Assembly: GCA_019187495.1 (NCBI GenBank)
Contig: JABAQN010000001.1
Coordinates: 16,437 to 80,436, forward strand
Origin: Steroidobacteraceae bacterium
Lineage (GTDB): Bacteria; Pseudomonadota; Gammaproteobacteria; Steroidobacterales; Steroidobacteraceae
DNA length: 64,000 bases
Reading direction: 5' to 3'
Positions 23,571 to 37,444 of this stretch are shown one piece after another. The notes beneath the pieces are model-generated. The model did no database searches. It was not told the origin of the DNA and worked only from the letters and a program-made list of their open reading frames with translations. The position numbers were made by a program, and so were the translations under genes. Every line of letters begins with the position of its first letter. The first letter of the stretch is position 1.

Positions 23571-26500
23571 ATGCTGGTACTGACAGGCGCACCCGCTCTC
23601 TCTCCGTTTCGACTCGCGAAGTTGCTCGCCCGGTTGCGTGCGATCGAACCGGGCGTGCGCGCGCTCGATGCGCGCTTCCTGCATCTCGTCGGGACGGCGC
23701 GCGAACTCGCGCCGCCCGCGCGGGCGTTGCTCGAGACACTCCTCACCTACGGGCCCAGGGTGGCGGAGTCGGGTCCGGCTGCGGGCGGGCGCCGCGTGAT
23801 CGTCGCGCCGCGGCCGGGCACTGTCTCGCCTTGGGCCAGCAAAGCCACGGAAATCGCCCATTCCTGCGGGATCGCGAGCGTCGAGCGCATCGAGCGCGCG
23901 ATCGAGTTCCGTCTCTTTGGCGTCGATGCGCTCGATGACGCCGCGCTCGCGCCCCTCGCCGCGCCGCTCCACGACCGCATGATCGAAACGGCGTTTTTTT
24001 CGCGGGAAGACCTGCAGGCGCTTTTCTCGCACGAGGCGCCGGGAAGCCTCCGAACCGTGGCGCGGGCCGGCGGCAAGCCGGCGTTCGAGCGCGCGAACCG
24101 CGAACTCGGCCTCGCGCTGTCGGATGACGAGATCGACTACCTCCTCGAGGCCTTCGATCGGCTCGGCCGCGATCCGACCGATGTCGAGCTGATGATGTTC
24201 GCGCAGGCGAACTCCGAGCACTGTCGCCACAAGATCTTCAATGCGGACTGGATCATCGACGGCGAGAGGCGCTCGAAATCGCTCTTCGCGATGATCCGCA
24301 ACACGCATGCGCGCAGTCCGCGCGGCGTGCTCTCCGCGTATCGCGACAACGCCGCGGTGATCGAAGGCACCACGGGCGCGCGCTGGTTCGCGGATCCGCA
24401 GGGGGGCGCCTACCGGCGCAGCGTCGAGCCGATCGACATCCTGATGAAAGTCGAAACGCACAACCACCCGACGGCGATATCGCCGTTTCCCGGCGCATCG
24501 ACCGGCGCCGGCGGCGAGATTCGCGACGAGGGCGCGACCGGGCTCGGCGCGAAGCCGAAAGCGGGGCTCGCGGGGTTCTCGGTTTCGCACCTGCGCCTGC
24601 CGGGCCTGCCGCAGCCCTGGGAGGTGCCGTTCGGCAAGCCGGACCGGATCGCGTCCGCGCTCGAGATCATGCTCGAAGGACCGATCGGCGCCGCGGCGTT
24701 CAACAATGAATTCGGCCGGCCGAACATCTGCGGTTACTTCCGCACGTTCGAGGCGCGCGGCGCTGCCGATCCGCCGCAGCGGGTACGCGGCTACCACAAG
24801 CCGATCATGATCGCGGGCGGCGTCGGCAATGTCCGCCGCATGCATGTCGAGAAGGGCGAGGTGCCCGTCGGCGCGAAGATCATCGTCCTCGGCGGGCCGG
24901 CGATGCTGATCGGGCTCGGCGGCGGGGCGGCCTCGTCCGTCGGCAGCGGCAGTTCGAGTGCCGCGCTCGATTTCGCCTCCGTGCAGCGCGGCAACCCGGA
25001 GATCCAGCGACGCGCGCAGGAAGTGATCGATCGCTGCTGGGCGATGGGCGCGGCCAATCCGATCCTGCTGATCCACGATGTCGGCGCGGGCGGGCTGTCG
25101 AACGCCGTGCCGGAAGTGGTCGCGCACAGCCACCGCGGTGCGCGCATCGAACTGCGCGACGTGCCGAACGACGAGCCCGGCATGACGCCGATGGAAATCT
25201 GGTGCAACGAGGCGCAGGAGCGCTACGTTCTGACGATCGCGCCCCGTGACCTCGCGCTGTTCGACCGGCTGTGCATGCGCGAGCGCGCGCCGTACGCCGT
25301 GATCGGCGAGATCGACGGCAGCGGGCGACTCGTCGTGCACGATCGGCTCTTCGGCACGGACGTCGTCGACATGCCGATCGACGTGCTCCTCGGCAAGCCG
25401 CCGCGCATGCTGCGCGACGTGGCATCGATCGAACCGGCGCGCGCGCCGCTCGGCGCAGCCGCGCGCGTCACGGATGCCACGACGCTGCGCGAGGCGCTAT
25501 TGCGGGTGCTGCAGTTTCCGGCGGTCGCCGACAAGACCTTCCTGGTCACGATCGGCGATCGCACGGTCGGCGGGCTCGTGAGTCGCGACCAGCTGGTCGG
25601 GCCGTGGCAGGTGCCGGTGGCGGATGTCGCCGTCACGCTCGCGGACTTCGAGGGCTACGCGGGCGAGGCGATGGCGATGGGTGAGCGCACGCCGGTCGCC
25701 GTGCTCGACGCGCCGGCATCGGGGCGCCTCGCGGTCGCCGAAGCGGTACTGAATATCCTCGCCGCGGACATCGCCTCGCTCGGCGATATCCGCCTGTCGG
25801 CGAACTGGATGGCGGCCTGCGGCGAGCCCGGCGAAGATGCCGCGCTCTACGCGACCGTACGCGCGGTGGGCGAGGATCTCTGCCCCGCGCTCGGCATCGC
25901 AATCCCCGTCGGCAAGGATTCGCTGTCGATGAGGACCGCGTGGCACGAATCCGGCGCCCCGCATACGGTCGTGGCGCCTGTGTCGCTGATCGTGTCGGCA
26001 TTCGCGCCGGTCGCGGACGCGCGGCGCACGCTCACGCCGGTGCTGCGGCTCGACGCGGGCGAGACGCGTCTGCTGCACGTGAACCTCACGGGACGCCGCC
26101 GACGACTCGGTGGTTCGGTGTTCGCGCAGGTGCACGGCGAGCTGGGCGAGGAGTGCGCCGACCTCGATGATCCGGCGCCACTCGCGGGTTTCGCCGCGGC
26201 GCTGCGCGAGCTTCGGGCTGCGGGCCAGGTGCTCGCCTATCACGATGTCTCTGATGGCGGGCTCTGCGTCACCCTCATCGAAATGGCGTTCGCGGGGCAT
26301 TGCGGCCTCGAGGTCGCGCTGCCCGCCGCGGACCGCGATTTCGCCGCACAGCTCTTCGCGGAAGAGCCCGGCGTCGTATTGCAGGTGCCGGCGGCGGCGA
26401 GCGCGCACGCGCAGGAAGTCCTGCGGGCGCACGGTCTCGCCGATGCCGTGCGCGATGTCGGTGTACCGTCGGCCGCGATGCGCGTGCGGATCGCGGCAGG

Positions 26501-27479
26501 GGCGCTCGAACTCGACCTGCCATGGCGCGAACTGCGCGCCGCATGGTCGCGCACCTCGTATGAAATGAGGCGGCTGCGCGATGAACCCGAATGCGCCGAC
26601 GAGGAGTTCGCCGCGGCCTGCGACGAGGCCGATCCGGGACTCGCGGCCGCGCTGACATTCGATCCCGACGAAGACATCGCCGCGCCGTTCATCTCGGGCG
26701 GCGCGCGGCCGCGGGTCGCGGTGCTGCGCGAGCAGGGCGTCAACAGCCAGGTCGAAATGGCGGCGGCGCTCGATCGCGCGGGATTCGAGCCGCACGACGT
26801 GCACATGACCGACCTGTTGTCGGGCGCGCGGCAACTCGATGAATTCCGCGGCCTCATCGCCTGCGGCGGCTTCTCCTACGGCGATGTGCTGGGCGCGGGC
26901 GAGGGCTGGGCGAAGTCGATCCTCTTCCACCCGCGGCTGCGCGATGCCTTCACCGGGTATTTCGCGCGACCCGATACGTTCACGCTCGGTGTGTGCAACG
27001 GTTGCCAGATGCTCTCGGCGCTGAAGGCGCTGGTGCCGGGCGCGGCACAGTGGCCGCGCTTCGTGCGTAACCGCAGTGAGCAGTTCGAGGGGCGTTTCAC
27101 GCTGGTCGAGATCGCCGCATCACCCTCCGTGCTCCTCGCGGGCATGGCCGGTTCGCGGTTGCCGGTGGCGGTCTCGCATGGCGAGGGGCGGGCGGAGTTC
27201 GAATCCGATGCAGCACAGGCCGCCTTCGCCGCGAGCGGCCTCACCGCATTCCGTTTCGTCGACCATCGGGGTGCGGTGGCAACGCGCTATCCCGCGAACC
27301 CGAATGGCTCGCCAGGCGGCATCGCCGCGATCACCAGCACCGATGGTCGCGTGACGCTCACGATGCCGCACCCGGAGCGCTCATTCCGCCACGCGCAGAA
27401 TTCCTGGCACCCCGCGGGCGCAGGCGAGGCGAGCGGCTGGCTGCGGCTCTTCCGCAACGCACGAGCCTGGGTCGGCTGA
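23571..27479 (+). CDS. purL: Phosphoribosylformylglycinamidine synthase PurL (large form)
   Basis: A 1302-residue enzyme, matching the 1295 residues of E. coli. It converts FGAR, ATP and glutamine to FGAM in purine synthesis. The N-terminal PurS-like domain (about 1-150) is followed by the FGAM synthetase core with [27 protein letters not shown] and [13 protein letters not shown]. The C-terminal class I glutamine amidotransferase (from about residue 1040) has [14 protein letters not shown], the nucleophile Cys in [10 protein letters not shown], and the His in SHGEGRAEF. The start follows DUF1820 by 12 bp. The gene ends convergent to hutH with 29 bp between them. Confidence 0.97.
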   Translation: MLVLTGAPALSPFRLAKLLARLRAIEPGVRALDARFLHLVGTARELAPPARALLETLLTYGPRVAESGPAAGGRRVIVAPRPGTVSPWASKATEIAHSCGIASVERIERAIEFRLFGVDALDDAALAPLAAPLHDRMIETAFFSREDLQALFSHEAPGSLRTVARAGGKPAFERANRELGLALSDDEIDYLLEAFDRLGRDPTDVELMMFAQANSEHCRHKIFNADWIIDGERRSKSLFAMIRNTHARSPRGVLSAYRDNAAVIEGTTGARWFADPQGGAYRRSVEPIDILMKVETHNHPTAISPFPGASTGAGGEIRDEGATGLGAKPKAGLAGFSVSHLRLPGLPQPWEVPFGKPDRIASALEIMLEGPIGAAAFNNEFGRPNICGYFRTFEARGAADPPQRVRGYHKPIMIAGGVGNVRRMHVEKGEVPVGAKIIVLGGPAMLIGLGGGAASSVGSGSSSAALDFASVQRGNPEIQRRAQEVIDRCWAMGAANPILLIHDVGAGGLSNAVPEVVAHSHRGARIELRDVPNDEPGMTPMEIWCNEAQERYVLTIAPRDLALFDRLCMRERAPYAVIGEIDGSGRLVVHDRLFGTDVVDMPIDVLLGKPPRMLRDVASIEPARAPLGAAARVTDATTLREALLRVLQFPAVADKTFLVTIGDRTVGGLVSRDQLVGPWQVPVADVAVTLADFEGYAGEAMAMGERTPVAVLDAPASGRLAVAEAVLNILAADIASLGDIRLSANWMAACGEPGEDAALYATVRAVGEDLCPALGIAIPVGKDSLSMRTAWHESGAPHTVVAPVSLIVSAFAPVADARRTLTPVLRLDAGETRLLHVNLTGRRRRLGGSVFAQVHGELGEECADLDDPAPLAGFAAALRELRAAGQVLAYHDVSDGGLCVTLIEMAFAGHCGLEVALPAADRDFAAQLFAEEPGVVLQVPAAASAHAQEVLRAHGLADAVRDVGVPSAAMRVRIAAGALELDLPWRELRAAWSRTSYEMRRLRDEPECADEEFAAACDEADPGLAAALTFDPDEDIAAPFISGGARPRVAVLREQGVNSQVEMAAALDRAGFEPHDVHMTDLLSGARQLDEFRGLIACGGFSYGDVLGAGEGWAKSILFHPRLRDAFTGYFARPDTFTLGVCNGCQMLSALKALVPGAAQWPRFVRNRSEQFEGRFTLVEIAASPSVLLAGMAGSRLPVAVSHGEGRAEFESDAAQAAFAASGLTAFRFVDHRGAVATRYPANPNGSPGGIAAITSTDGRVTLTMPHPERSFRHAQNSWHPAGAGEASGWLRLFRNARAWVG

Positions 27480-27508
27480 GGACGCGCGTCGCGGCCTGCG
27501 CGCGCCGC

Positions 27509-29005
<1,497 letters not shown>

Positions 29006-29123
29006 CGCGGGATGATACGACAATGGGGAGGCGGGCAGCGAACGGCGAACAGCAGGCGCCGGACAGCGGGCAGCGGGCGGCCAGAGGCGGGCGACCACCG
29101 CTGACGGGCTGGTCGCCGGCGGA

Positions 29124-30797
<1,674 letters not shown>

Positions 30798-30870
30798 GGT
30801 TTTCGCCGGGGTCGATGGGAGCGGCGCGCATTATGGGGTAGGGCAGGCCCCTGTGCTAGGCTCCCGCGCC

Positions 30871-31812
30871 GTGGCACAGGTGCTCGTCGTGATGGGCGAA
30901 TCGATCGCCCGCTATGGGTTTCCCGAGGGTCATCCGTTCGGTGTCGACCGCCACGAGGCGTTCGCCCGGCAGTTCGGGGCGCGTGCGTTCGACTCGCGGG
31001 TGCGCGTCGCGGCGCCCGTGCCCGCGCAGAGCGACGAAATCCTGCTCTTTCACACGCCGCTGTACGTCGATTTCGTGCGCGAGCGGTCCGCGACGGGGCA
31101 GGGTTGTCTCGACGAGGGCGATACGCCGGCGTTTCGCGGCGTCTACGAGGCGTCCGCCTCGGTCGTCGGTGCGACGCTGCTCGCCGCGCGGGCCATCATG
31201 GCGGGCGAGGCGCGGCGGGCATTCGTGCCGATCGCGGGGCTGCATCACGCGGCGCGCGACCACGCGGCGGGTTTTTGCGTGTTCAACGACATCGGCGTCG
31301 CGATCGAGGTCCTGCGGCGCGAGCACGGCCTCACGCGCATCGCCTATGTCGACATCGATGCGCATCACGGTGACGGCGTCTTCTATGCGTACGAAGCGGA
31401 CCCGCAGGTGTTCGTCGCCGACATCCACGAGGACGGCCGCACGCTCTACCCGGGCACCGGCGCCGCCGACGAGTCCGGCAAGGGCGCGGCCGCCGGCACG
31501 AAGCTCAACCTGCCGGTACCCGCGGGCGCCGACGACGCGGCGTTCGACGCGGCGTGGTCGCGCGCGCTCGGCTTCATCGAGGCGGCGCGCCCGGAGTTCA
31601 TCATCCTGCAGTGCGGCGCCGACAGCATCGCGGGCGACCCGATCACGCATCTCGGGTTCACACCGGCGGCGCACGGACGGGCGGGCCATGATCTCGCCGT
31701 GCTCGCGGACCGGCTCGGGCACGGCCGCGTGCTCGCGCTCGGCGGCGGCGGCTACAACCGCGCGAACCTCGCCGCCGCGTGGAACAACGTCGTGGAGAGT
31801 CTCGCGGCCTGA
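30871..31812 (+). CDS. Histone deacetylase/acetoin-utilisation (AcuC-like) family protein
   Basis: A 313-residue arginase/deacetylase-fold hydrolase. Zinc and catalytic residues are visible: GLHHAARDHAAGFCVFNDIGVAIE (tandem His), YVDIDAHHGDGVFYAYE (Asp, His ligands), FVADIHEDGRTLYPGTG, and GADSIAGDPITHLGFT (Asp ligand, Gly-rich loop). Bacterial members deacetylate small acyl-polyamines or acetyl-CoA synthetase; the substrate here is unknown. A GTG at 30871 is the preferred start because the ATG at 30784 would overlap the divergent ettA start. No acs-type or polyamine gene is adjacent. glyA follows on the same strand. Confidence 0.85.
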   Translation: MAQVLVVMGESIARYGFPEGHPFGVDRHEAFARQFGARAFDSRVRVAAPVPAQSDEILLFHTPLYVDFVRERSATGQGCLDEGDTPAFRGVYEASASVVGATLLAARAIMAGEARRAFVPIAGLHHAARDHAAGFCVFNDIGVAIEVLRREHGLTRIAYVDIDAHHGDGVFYAYEADPQVFVADIHEDGRTLYPGTGAADESGKGAAAGTKLNLPVPAGADDAAFDAAWSRALGFIEAARPEFIILQCGADSIAGDPITHLGFTPAAHGRAGHDLAVLADRLGHGRVLALGGGGYNRANLAAAWNNVVESLAA

Positions 31813-31882
31813 CCCCGCACCCGCCCCGTTCGGGTAGAATGCGCGCATCCCCGGGTTTCCCGCCGTACCGAAAGCGCCGCCC

Positions 31883-33139
31883 ATGTTCCGGACCTCCATG
31901 GTCATCTCGAATTTCGATCCCGAACTCGCCGCCGCGATCGACGGCGAGCGCCGTCGCCAGGAGGAGCACATCGAGCTGATCGCATCGGAGAACTACGCGA
32001 GTCCGCGGGTGCTCGAGGCGCAGGGTTCGGTGCTGACGAACAAATACGCCGAAGGCTACCCGGGCAAGCGCTACTACGGCGGCTGCGAGTACGTCGACAT
32101 CGCGGAAACACTCGCGATCGAGCGCGCGAAGAAGCTGTTCGGCGCGGCCTACGCGAACGTGCAGCCGCATTCGGGTTCGCAGGCGAACGCCGCGGTCTAT
32201 CTCGCGCTGTGCAATCCGGGCGACACGATCCTCGGCATGAGCCTCGACCATGGCGGCCACCTGACGCACGGCGCGAAGGTCAATTTCTCGGGCAAGCTGT
32301 TCCGCGCCGTGCAGTACGGCATCCGGCCCGACAACGGCGAGATCGACTACGACGAGGTGTTGCGCATCGCGCGGGCGGAGAAGCCGCGGATGATCGTCGC
32401 CGGGTTCTCCGCCTATTCGCGCGTGATCGACTGGGCGAAGTTCCGCGGCATCGCGGACGAAGTCGGCGCGTACTTCTTCGTCGACATGGCGCATGTCGCG
32501 GGCCTCGTTGCGGCCGGCATTTACCCGAATCCGCTGCCGCACGCCGACGCCGTGACGACCACCACGCACAAGACGCTGCGCGGCCCGCGCGGCGGGCTGA
32601 TCCTCGCCCGCGAGAACCCGGAGCTCGCGAAGAAGTTCAACTCGCTGGTGTTCCCCGGCACGCAGGGCGGCCCGCTGATGCACGTGATCGCCGCCAAGGC
32701 GGTCGCGCTCCTCGAGGCGCTGCAGCCGGAGTTCGCGGCCTACCAGCAGCAGGTGCTCGCCAATGCGCGCGTGATGTGCGCGCGCCTCGCCGAGCGCGGC
32801 TACCGGATCGTCTCGGGCGGCACCGACAACCACCTGTTCCTCGTCGACCTGTCGGACAAGGCGATCACCGGCAAGGAGGCGGATGCGGCCCTCGGGCGCG
32901 CCAACATCACGGTCAACAAGAACGCGGTACCGAACGATCCCCGCCCGCCGATGGTCACGAGCGGGCTGCGCATCGGCACGCCTGCGGCGACCACCCGGGG
33001 TTTCCGGCAGGCGGAGGTCGAGACCGTGGCGGGCTGGATCGCCGACGTGCTCGATGCGAACGGGGCCGATCCGGTCGTCGAGCGCGTGCGCGGCGAAGTG
33101 CTCGCGCTGTGCCGCCGGTTCCCTGTCTACGGCCCGTGA
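31883..33139 (+). CDS. glyA: Serine hydroxymethyltransferase
   Basis: A 418-residue PLP enzyme that interconverts serine and glycine with tetrahydrofolate. Motifs include [51 protein letters not shown], and the PLP lysine segment [15 protein letters not shown]. Length matches E. coli (417). The ATG at 31883 precedes a second Met five codons on (MVISNF), either of which could serve. A -10-like TAGAAT lies about 43 bases upstream. nrdR begins 21 bp downstream, opening the riboflavin operon, a gene order common in gammaproteobacteria. Confidence 0.97.
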   Translation: MFRTSMVISNFDPELAAAIDGERRRQEEHIELIASENYASPRVLEAQGSVLTNKYAEGYPGKRYYGGCEYVDIAETLAIERAKKLFGAAYANVQPHSGSQANAAVYLALCNPGDTILGMSLDHGGHLTHGAKVNFSGKLFRAVQYGIRPDNGEIDYDEVLRIARAEKPRMIVAGFSAYSRVIDWAKFRGIADEVGAYFFVDMAHVAGLVAAGIYPNPLPHADAVTTTTHKTLRGPRGGLILARENPELAKKFNSLVFPGTQGGPLMHVIAAKAVALLEALQPEFAAYQQQVLANARVMCARLAERGYRIVSGGTDNHLFLVDLSDKAITGKEADAALGRANITVNKNAVPNDPRPPMVTSGLRIGTPAATTRGFRQAEVETVAGWIADVLDANGADPVVERVRGEVLALCRRFPVYGP

Positions 33140-33160
33140 CGCCGGCGCGCGGGGAGCGCC

Positions 33161-33688
33161 ATGCACTGCCCCTTCTGCGGCCATGAAGAAACCAAGGTGA
33201 CCGACTCGCGGCTCGCGGGCGAAGGCCGCCAGATCCGCCGCCGCCGCGAGTGCCTGCAGTGTGCGGAACGGTTCACGACCTTCGAAACGGCGGAACTCGT
33301 GATGCCGATAGTCGTGAAAGCCGACCGCAGCCGCGAGCCCTTCGACGAGCAGAAGATGCGCCACGGCATCGTCAAGGCGCTCGAGAAACGCCCCGTTTCA
33401 CAGGAAGCGATCGAAGCGGCGATCACGCACATCTGCAACCGCCTGCGCAGCCTCGGTGAGCGCGAAGTCGCGTCGCGCAGCATCGGCGAGTACGTGATGG
33501 AGGAATTGCGGCATATCGACGAGGTCGCGTACGTGCGCTTCGCGTCGGTGTATCGCAGCTTCCAGGACGTCGAGGCCTTCCGCGACGAGATCGAGAAGTT
33601 GCGCCGCCACCCGCGCCGCCGTGCCGGTGACCGCAACCAGCTGCAACTCCTGCCGGGCGGTGGTGACGAGCCGAAGGGCAGCAAGTGA
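33161..33688 (+). CDS. nrdR: Transcriptional repressor NrdR
   Basis: A 175-residue repressor of ribonucleotide reductase genes. The N-terminal zinc ribbon uses [15 protein letters not shown] and [12 protein letters not shown]. The ATP-cone that senses ATP/dATP spans about residues 46-136 ([29 protein letters not shown]). The C-terminal tail ([18 protein letters not shown]) is longer than in E. coli (149 residues). Its stop overlaps the GTG start of ribD (GTGA). No NrdR box was sought by computation; the nrd genes are not in the window. Confidence 0.96.
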   Translation: MHCPFCGHEETKVTDSRLAGEGRQIRRRRECLQCAERFTTFETAELVMPIVVKADRSREPFDEQKMRHGIVKALEKRPVSQEAIEAAITHICNRLRSLGEREVASRSIGEYVMEELRHIDEVAYVRFASVYRSFQDVEAFRDEIEKLRRHPRRRAGDRNQLQLLPGGGDEPKGSK

Positions 33689-34797
33689 CGGCGGCGTTCC
33701 CGGCCTTCGACGAACAGGCGATGCGACGCGCGCTCGCGCTCGCGGCGCGCGGCCTCGAGACGACGGACCCGAACCCGCGCGTGGGCTGCGTGATCGCCCG
33801 CGGCAGCGAAATCGTCGGCGAAGGCTGGCACGCACGTGCGGGCGAGGCGCATGCGGAAGTGGCCGCACTGCGGGCCGCGGGCGGGCGCGCCACGGGCGCC
33901 ACGGCCTATGTCACGCTCGAGCCCTGTTGCCATCAGGGCCGCACGCCGCCCTGTACCGATGCGTTGATCGAGGCGCGGGTCGCGCGCGTCGTGTTCGCGC
34001 TGCGCGATCCGAACCCTTGTGTCGACGGAGGCGGCGCGGCGCGTCTCGCCGCGGCGGGGATCGCCGTGGCGCACGGGCTCCTCGAAGCGGAGGCGCTCGC
34101 GATGAATCCCGGGTTCGTGAAGCGCATGCGCGTCGGGCGCCCCTGGGTGCGCCTGAAGACGGCGGCGAGCCTCGACGGGCGCACGGCGCTCGCGAGCGGC
34201 GCCAGCCGGTGGATCACCGGCGAGGCGGCACGGGCCGACGTGCACGACTGGCGCGCCCGCAGTTCCGCCGTGCTCACGGGCATCGGCACGCTGCTCGCCG
34301 ACGATCCACGGCTCGACGTGCGGCGCACGCAGCCGCTGCTGCGCGCACCGGCTCGCATCGTGGTCGACTCGCAGCTGCGGACGCCCCCCGCGGCGCGCCT
34401 CTTCGACACGCCGGGCCCGGTGATCGTGCTGCATGCACCGGCCGCCGGCGGAGCGCGCGCGGCGGCCGCGGCGCTCGTTGCGCGCGGCGCGCGTGTCGAA
34501 GCGGTCGACGGTGAGGCGCGAGTCGATCTCGCGGCCGCGCTGCAGCGCCTCGGGGAACTCGCGATGAACGAAATCTGGGTCGAGGCGGGGCCGACGCTGG
34601 CCGGCGCGTTGCTCGCGGCCGGGCTCGTCGACGAATGGCTGCACTATCTCGCACCAAAGCTGCTCGGGCCCGCCGCGCGACCGCTCGCGTCCTGGCCGCA
34701 GCTCGAGCGGCTCGATGCGGCGCCCCGCTTTTCGATCGCGGAAGTCACCGCATTCGGCGCGGACCTGCGGCTGCGCCTCACTCCGGAGCGAAACTGA
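33685..34797 (+). CDS. ribD: Riboflavin biosynthesis protein RibD (deaminase/reductase)
   Basis: A 370-residue bifunctional enzyme performing the second and third steps of riboflavin synthesis: deamination of the pyrimidine and NADPH reduction of the ribosyl group. The N-terminal deaminase has [10 protein letters not shown] and [15 protein letters not shown], which hold the zinc. The reductase domain (from about residue 148) starts [17 protein letters not shown] and contains [14 protein letters not shown]. The start codon is GTG, overlapping the nrdR stop. The ribE start follows 2 bases after the ribD stop codon. Confidence 0.96.
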   Translation: MTAAFPAFDEQAMRRALALAARGLETTDPNPRVGCVIARGSEIVGEGWHARAGEAHAEVAALRAAGGRATGATAYVTLEPCCHQGRTPPCTDALIEARVARVVFALRDPNPCVDGGGAARLAAAGIAVAHGLLEAEALAMNPGFVKRMRVGRPWVRLKTAASLDGRTALASGASRWITGEAARADVHDWRARSSAVLTGIGTLLADDPRLDVRRTQPLLRAPARIVVDSQLRTPPAARLFDTPGPVIVLHAPAAGGARAAAAALVARGARVEAVDGEARVDLAAALQRLGELAMNEIWVEAGPTLAGALLAAGLVDEWLHYLAPKLLGPAARPLASWPQLERLDAAPRFSIAEVTAFGADLRLRLTPERN

Positions 34798-34799
34798 GC

Positions 34800-35390
34800 A
34801 TGTTCACGGGCATCATCCAGGACGTCGGCACGGTGCGCGCGGTGACACCGCGCGGCGGTGACGTCGAGTTCGTGCTCGCCGTCGACCGCCTGTCGCTCGC
34901 CGGAACGCGGCCGGGCGACAGCATCGCCGTGAACGGCGTGTGCCTGACGGCGACCCGCCTCGGACCCGGCGAGTTCGCCGCCGACGTCTCGCGCGAAACG
35001 CTCGCGGTCACGACGCTCGCGGAGCTCGCGGTCGGCGCGCGCGTCAATCTCGAGCCGGCGCTGCGCGCCGGAGATGCGCTCGGCGGGCACTTCGTGTCAG
35101 GTCATGTCGACGGGGTGGCCGAAGTGCTGACGCTTGTGCCTGATGCGCGTTCGGTGCGTGTCGCGATCCGTGTGCCCGCGCCGCTCGCGCGTTACATTGC
35201 GCGCAAGGGATCGGTCTGCATCGACGGCGTGAGCCTCACGGTGAACAGGGCGGACGGCGATACGTTCGAGGTGAATCTCGTGCCGCATACCCAGGCCGTC
35301 ACCACCCTCGGCGAATGGCGCCCCGGCCGCCGCGTGAACCTCGAGGTCGACCAGGTCGCCCGCTATATCGAACGCCTCGGAGAGCATTGA
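34800..35390 (+). CDS. ribE: Riboflavin synthase (alpha chain)
   Basis: A 196-residue enzyme that dismutates two 6,7-dimethyl-8-ribityllumazine molecules to riboflavin. It shows the internal duplication of lumazine-binding barrels. The first begins [12 protein letters not shown] with [13 protein letters not shown]; the second follows [10 protein letters not shown] with [12 protein letters not shown] and ends [14 protein letters not shown]. The start ATG lies 2 bases after the ribD stop. The next gene begins 3 bases after its stop. Length matches the family (about 200). Confidence 0.96.
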   Translation: MFTGIIQDVGTVRAVTPRGGDVEFVLAVDRLSLAGTRPGDSIAVNGVCLTATRLGPGEFAADVSRETLAVTTLAELAVGARVNLEPALRAGDALGGHFVSGHVDGVAEVLTLVPDARSVRVAIRVPAPLARYIARKGSVCIDGVSLTVNRADGDTFEVNLVPHTQAVTTLGEWRPGRRVNLEVDQVARYIERLGEH

Positions 35391-35393
35391 CCG

Positions 35394-36494
35394 ATGGAAC
35401 TGAACAGCATCGCGGAAATCCTCACGGACCTGCGCGCCGGGCGCATGGTGCTGGTCATGGACGACGAGGATCGCGAGAACGAGGGCGATCTCGTGATCGT
35501 GGCGGAGAAGGTGCGCCCCGAAGACATCAACTTCATGGCGCGCTTCGGCCGCGGACTCATCTGCCTGACGCTGACCGCGGAACGCTGCCGGCAGTTGCGC
35601 CTGCCGCTGATGGTGAGCAGCACGCAGCGCGACCTGCGCACGAACTTCACGTTGTCGATCGAGGCGGCGGAGGGCGTCACGACCGGCATTTCCGCCTACG
35701 ATCGCGCGCACACGGTGCTCACCGCCGTGAAGGCGGACGCGCGCCCCGAGGACCTGCGCCAGCCGGGGCACATCTTCCCGATCATGGCGCAGCCGGGCGG
35801 CGTGCTGACGCGTGCCGGTCACACCGAGGCCGGCTGCGATCTGGCGCGCCTCGCCGGCTTCGAGCCGGCGGCCGTGATCGTCGAGGTGATGAACGACGAC
35901 GGCACGATGGCGCGCCGGCCGCAACTCGAGGCGTTCGCGAAGCACCACGGCATCCGCATCGGCACGATCGCGGACCTGATCCGCCACCGGCTGCGCAACG
36001 AGCGTTCGGTCGAGCGCATCACGGAGCGGACCATCGCGACCGAGTTCGGCGAGTTTCGCCTGCTCGCCTACGAAGACCACGTGCAGCGCGATGTCCACCT
36101 CGCGCTCGTGCGCGGCGATGTCACGGGCCGGCGCGTGCCGCTGGTGCGCGTGCACCTCGCCGACACATTGCGCGACGTGCTCGGCGCCGGGGTGGGCCCG
36201 GCGCGCGCCTGGACACTGCGCGCGGCGCTGGCGCGCATCGCGCGGGAGGGCTGCGGCGTGGTCGTCGTGCTGCGCCGGCACGAAACACCGCGCGACCTGA
36301 TTGCATCGATCCACGACGGCGAGGCGCCGGGGCCCGCGGCGGCCGGCGAGGTGCTGCGGACCTTCGGCGTCGGCGCGCAGATCCTGAAGGACCTCGGTGT
36401 CACGCGCATGCAGGTGCTGTCGGCACCGAAGCAGATGCACGGCATTTCCGCCTTCGATCTCGAGATCGAAGGCTACGTCGACAACGACGGCTGA
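35394..36494 (+). CDS. ribB: 3,4-Dihydroxy-2-butanone 4-phosphate synthase with degenerate RibA-like domain
   Basis: A 366-residue protein. Residues 1-200 form an intact DHBP synthase that makes the four-carbon unit of riboflavin from ribulose 5-phosphate: [26 protein letters not shown], and [22 protein letters not shown]. Residues about 205-366 have the length and fold pattern of GTP cyclohydrolase II but lack its zinc-cysteine motif; where three Cys should lie the sequence reads [14 protein letters not shown]. Only one Cys remains in that half (REGCGVVVV). It should therefore not open GTP, and a separate ribA is expected elsewhere. Such RibBX-type proteins are known in proteobacteria. It sits mid-operon, 3 bp after ribE. 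Confidence 0.92.
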   Translation: MELNSIAEILTDLRAGRMVLVMDDEDRENEGDLVIVAEKVRPEDINFMARFGRGLICLTLTAERCRQLRLPLMVSSTQRDLRTNFTLSIEAAEGVTTGISAYDRAHTVLTAVKADARPEDLRQPGHIFPIMAQPGGVLTRAGHTEAGCDLARLAGFEPAAVIVEVMNDDGTMARRPQLEAFAKHHGIRIGTIADLIRHRLRNERSVERITERTIATEFGEFRLLAYEDHVQRDVHLALVRGDVTGRRVPLVRVHLADTLRDVLGAGVGPARAWTLRAALARIAREGCGVVVVLRRHETPRDLIASIHDGEAPGPAAAGEVLRTFGVGAQILKDLGVTRMQVLSAPKQMHGISAFDLEIEGYVDNDG

Positions 36495-36520
36495 GCGCGC
36501 ACCCCGGCTATACTGCGCGC

Positions 36521-36988
36521 ATGTCCCCCGTCCACAGCGGCGAGTTGTCCGCCGCCCACCTGTCCGTCGCGATCGTGGCGGCGCGCTTCAACGATTTCAT
36601 CGTGGCGAGCCTGTTGCGCGGCGCCGTCGAGGCATGGGAACGCCACGGCGGGGCGCCCGATCGACTCGTGATCGCACGCGTCCCGGGCGCGTTCGAATTG
36701 CCCGTCGCGGCGCGGCAGTGCGCAGTGAGCGGCCGCTTCGCCGCGGTCGTCGCGCTCGGCTGCGTGATCCGCGGCGACACCGCGCATTTCGACTACGTGG
36801 CGGGCGAATGCGCGCGCGGCCTCACGACCGTGGCGCTCGACACGGGTGTGCCGGTGATGTTCGGCGTGCTGACCGTCGAGACCGTGGAGCAGGCCGTCGA
36901 GCGCGCGGCCGTGCGCGCCGGCAACAAGGGCGGCGAGGCGATGTGCGGCGCCATCGAAATGGCGAACCTGCTGCCGAGACTCGCATGA
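36521..36988 (+). CDS. ribH: 6,7-Dimethyl-8-ribityllumazine synthase
   Basis: A 155-residue enzyme that condenses the pyrimidine and butanone-phosphate intermediates to lumazine. Motifs are IVAARFNDFIVASLLRGA, ARVPGAFELPVAAR, ALGCVIRGDTAHFDYV (catalytic His) and GNKGGEAMCGAIEMANL. Length is normal. A TATACT hexamer 7 bases before the ATG could mark an internal promoter, though no -35 is apparent. The stop overlaps the nusB start (ATGA). Confidence 0.96.
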   Translation: MSPVHSGELSAAHLSVAIVAARFNDFIVASLLRGAVEAWERHGGAPDRLVIARVPGAFELPVAARQCAVSGRFAAVVALGCVIRGDTAHFDYVAGECARGLTTVALDTGVPVMFGVLTVETVEQAVERAAVRAGNKGGEAMCGAIEMANLLPRLA

Positions 36989-37431
36989 GCGATGCACCGA
37001 CGCGTTCGCGCGCCGCATCGAACCGCCGCGCCGTGGCGCGCAGGCTCGCGCTGCAGGCGCTCTATCGCTGGCAGGTCAATGCCGGGCCGTGGCAGGACCT
37101 GCTGCTCGAATTCGCGGCGGCCGACGACATGCCGAAGGCCGATCGCGAATACTTCGACGCGCTGGTGCGCGCAGTTGCGGCAGACGGCGCGCGCTGGGAC
37201 GCCGCGCTCGTGCCCTATATCGATCGCGCGCCATCGGAGCTCGATCCCGTCGAGCACGCGGTGCTGCTGATCGGGCTTTATGAACTGTCGGCGCGGCCCG
37301 ATGTGCCGTATCGGGTCGTGATCAATGAAGGCGTCGGGCTCGCACGCCGCTTCGGCGCCACCGACGGCCACAAATACGTGAACGCGGTGCTCGATCGCGC
37401 GGCGCGCGACTTGCGCCGCGACGAGCACTGA
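36985..37431 (+). CDS. nusB: Transcription antitermination factor NusB
   Basis: A 148-residue all-helical protein that binds boxA RNA with NusE/S10 and supports rRNA antitermination. Recognisable segments are ARRLALQALYRWQVN, the central DREYFDALVRAVAADG, and the C-terminal ELDPVEHAVLLIGLYEL, VPYRVVINEGVGLARRFG and HKYVNAVLDRAARDLR. It is translationally coupled to ribH by an ATGA overlap, and thiL follows after 13 bp, the classic gammaproteobacterial order. Confidence 0.96.
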   Translation: MSDAPTRSRAASNRRAVARRLALQALYRWQVNAGPWQDLLLEFAAADDMPKADREYFDALVRAVAADGARWDAALVPYIDRAPSELDPVEHAVLLIGLYELSARPDVPYRVVINEGVGLARRFGATDGHKYVNAVLDRAARDLRRDEH

Positions 37432-37444
37432 CGGCGGCGTCGCC

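Noticed and set aside
23190..25340. Very long antisense frame opposite purL
   Set aside because: It overlaps the conserved PurL core completely and its translation has no recognisable domain; high GC explains the lack of stops.
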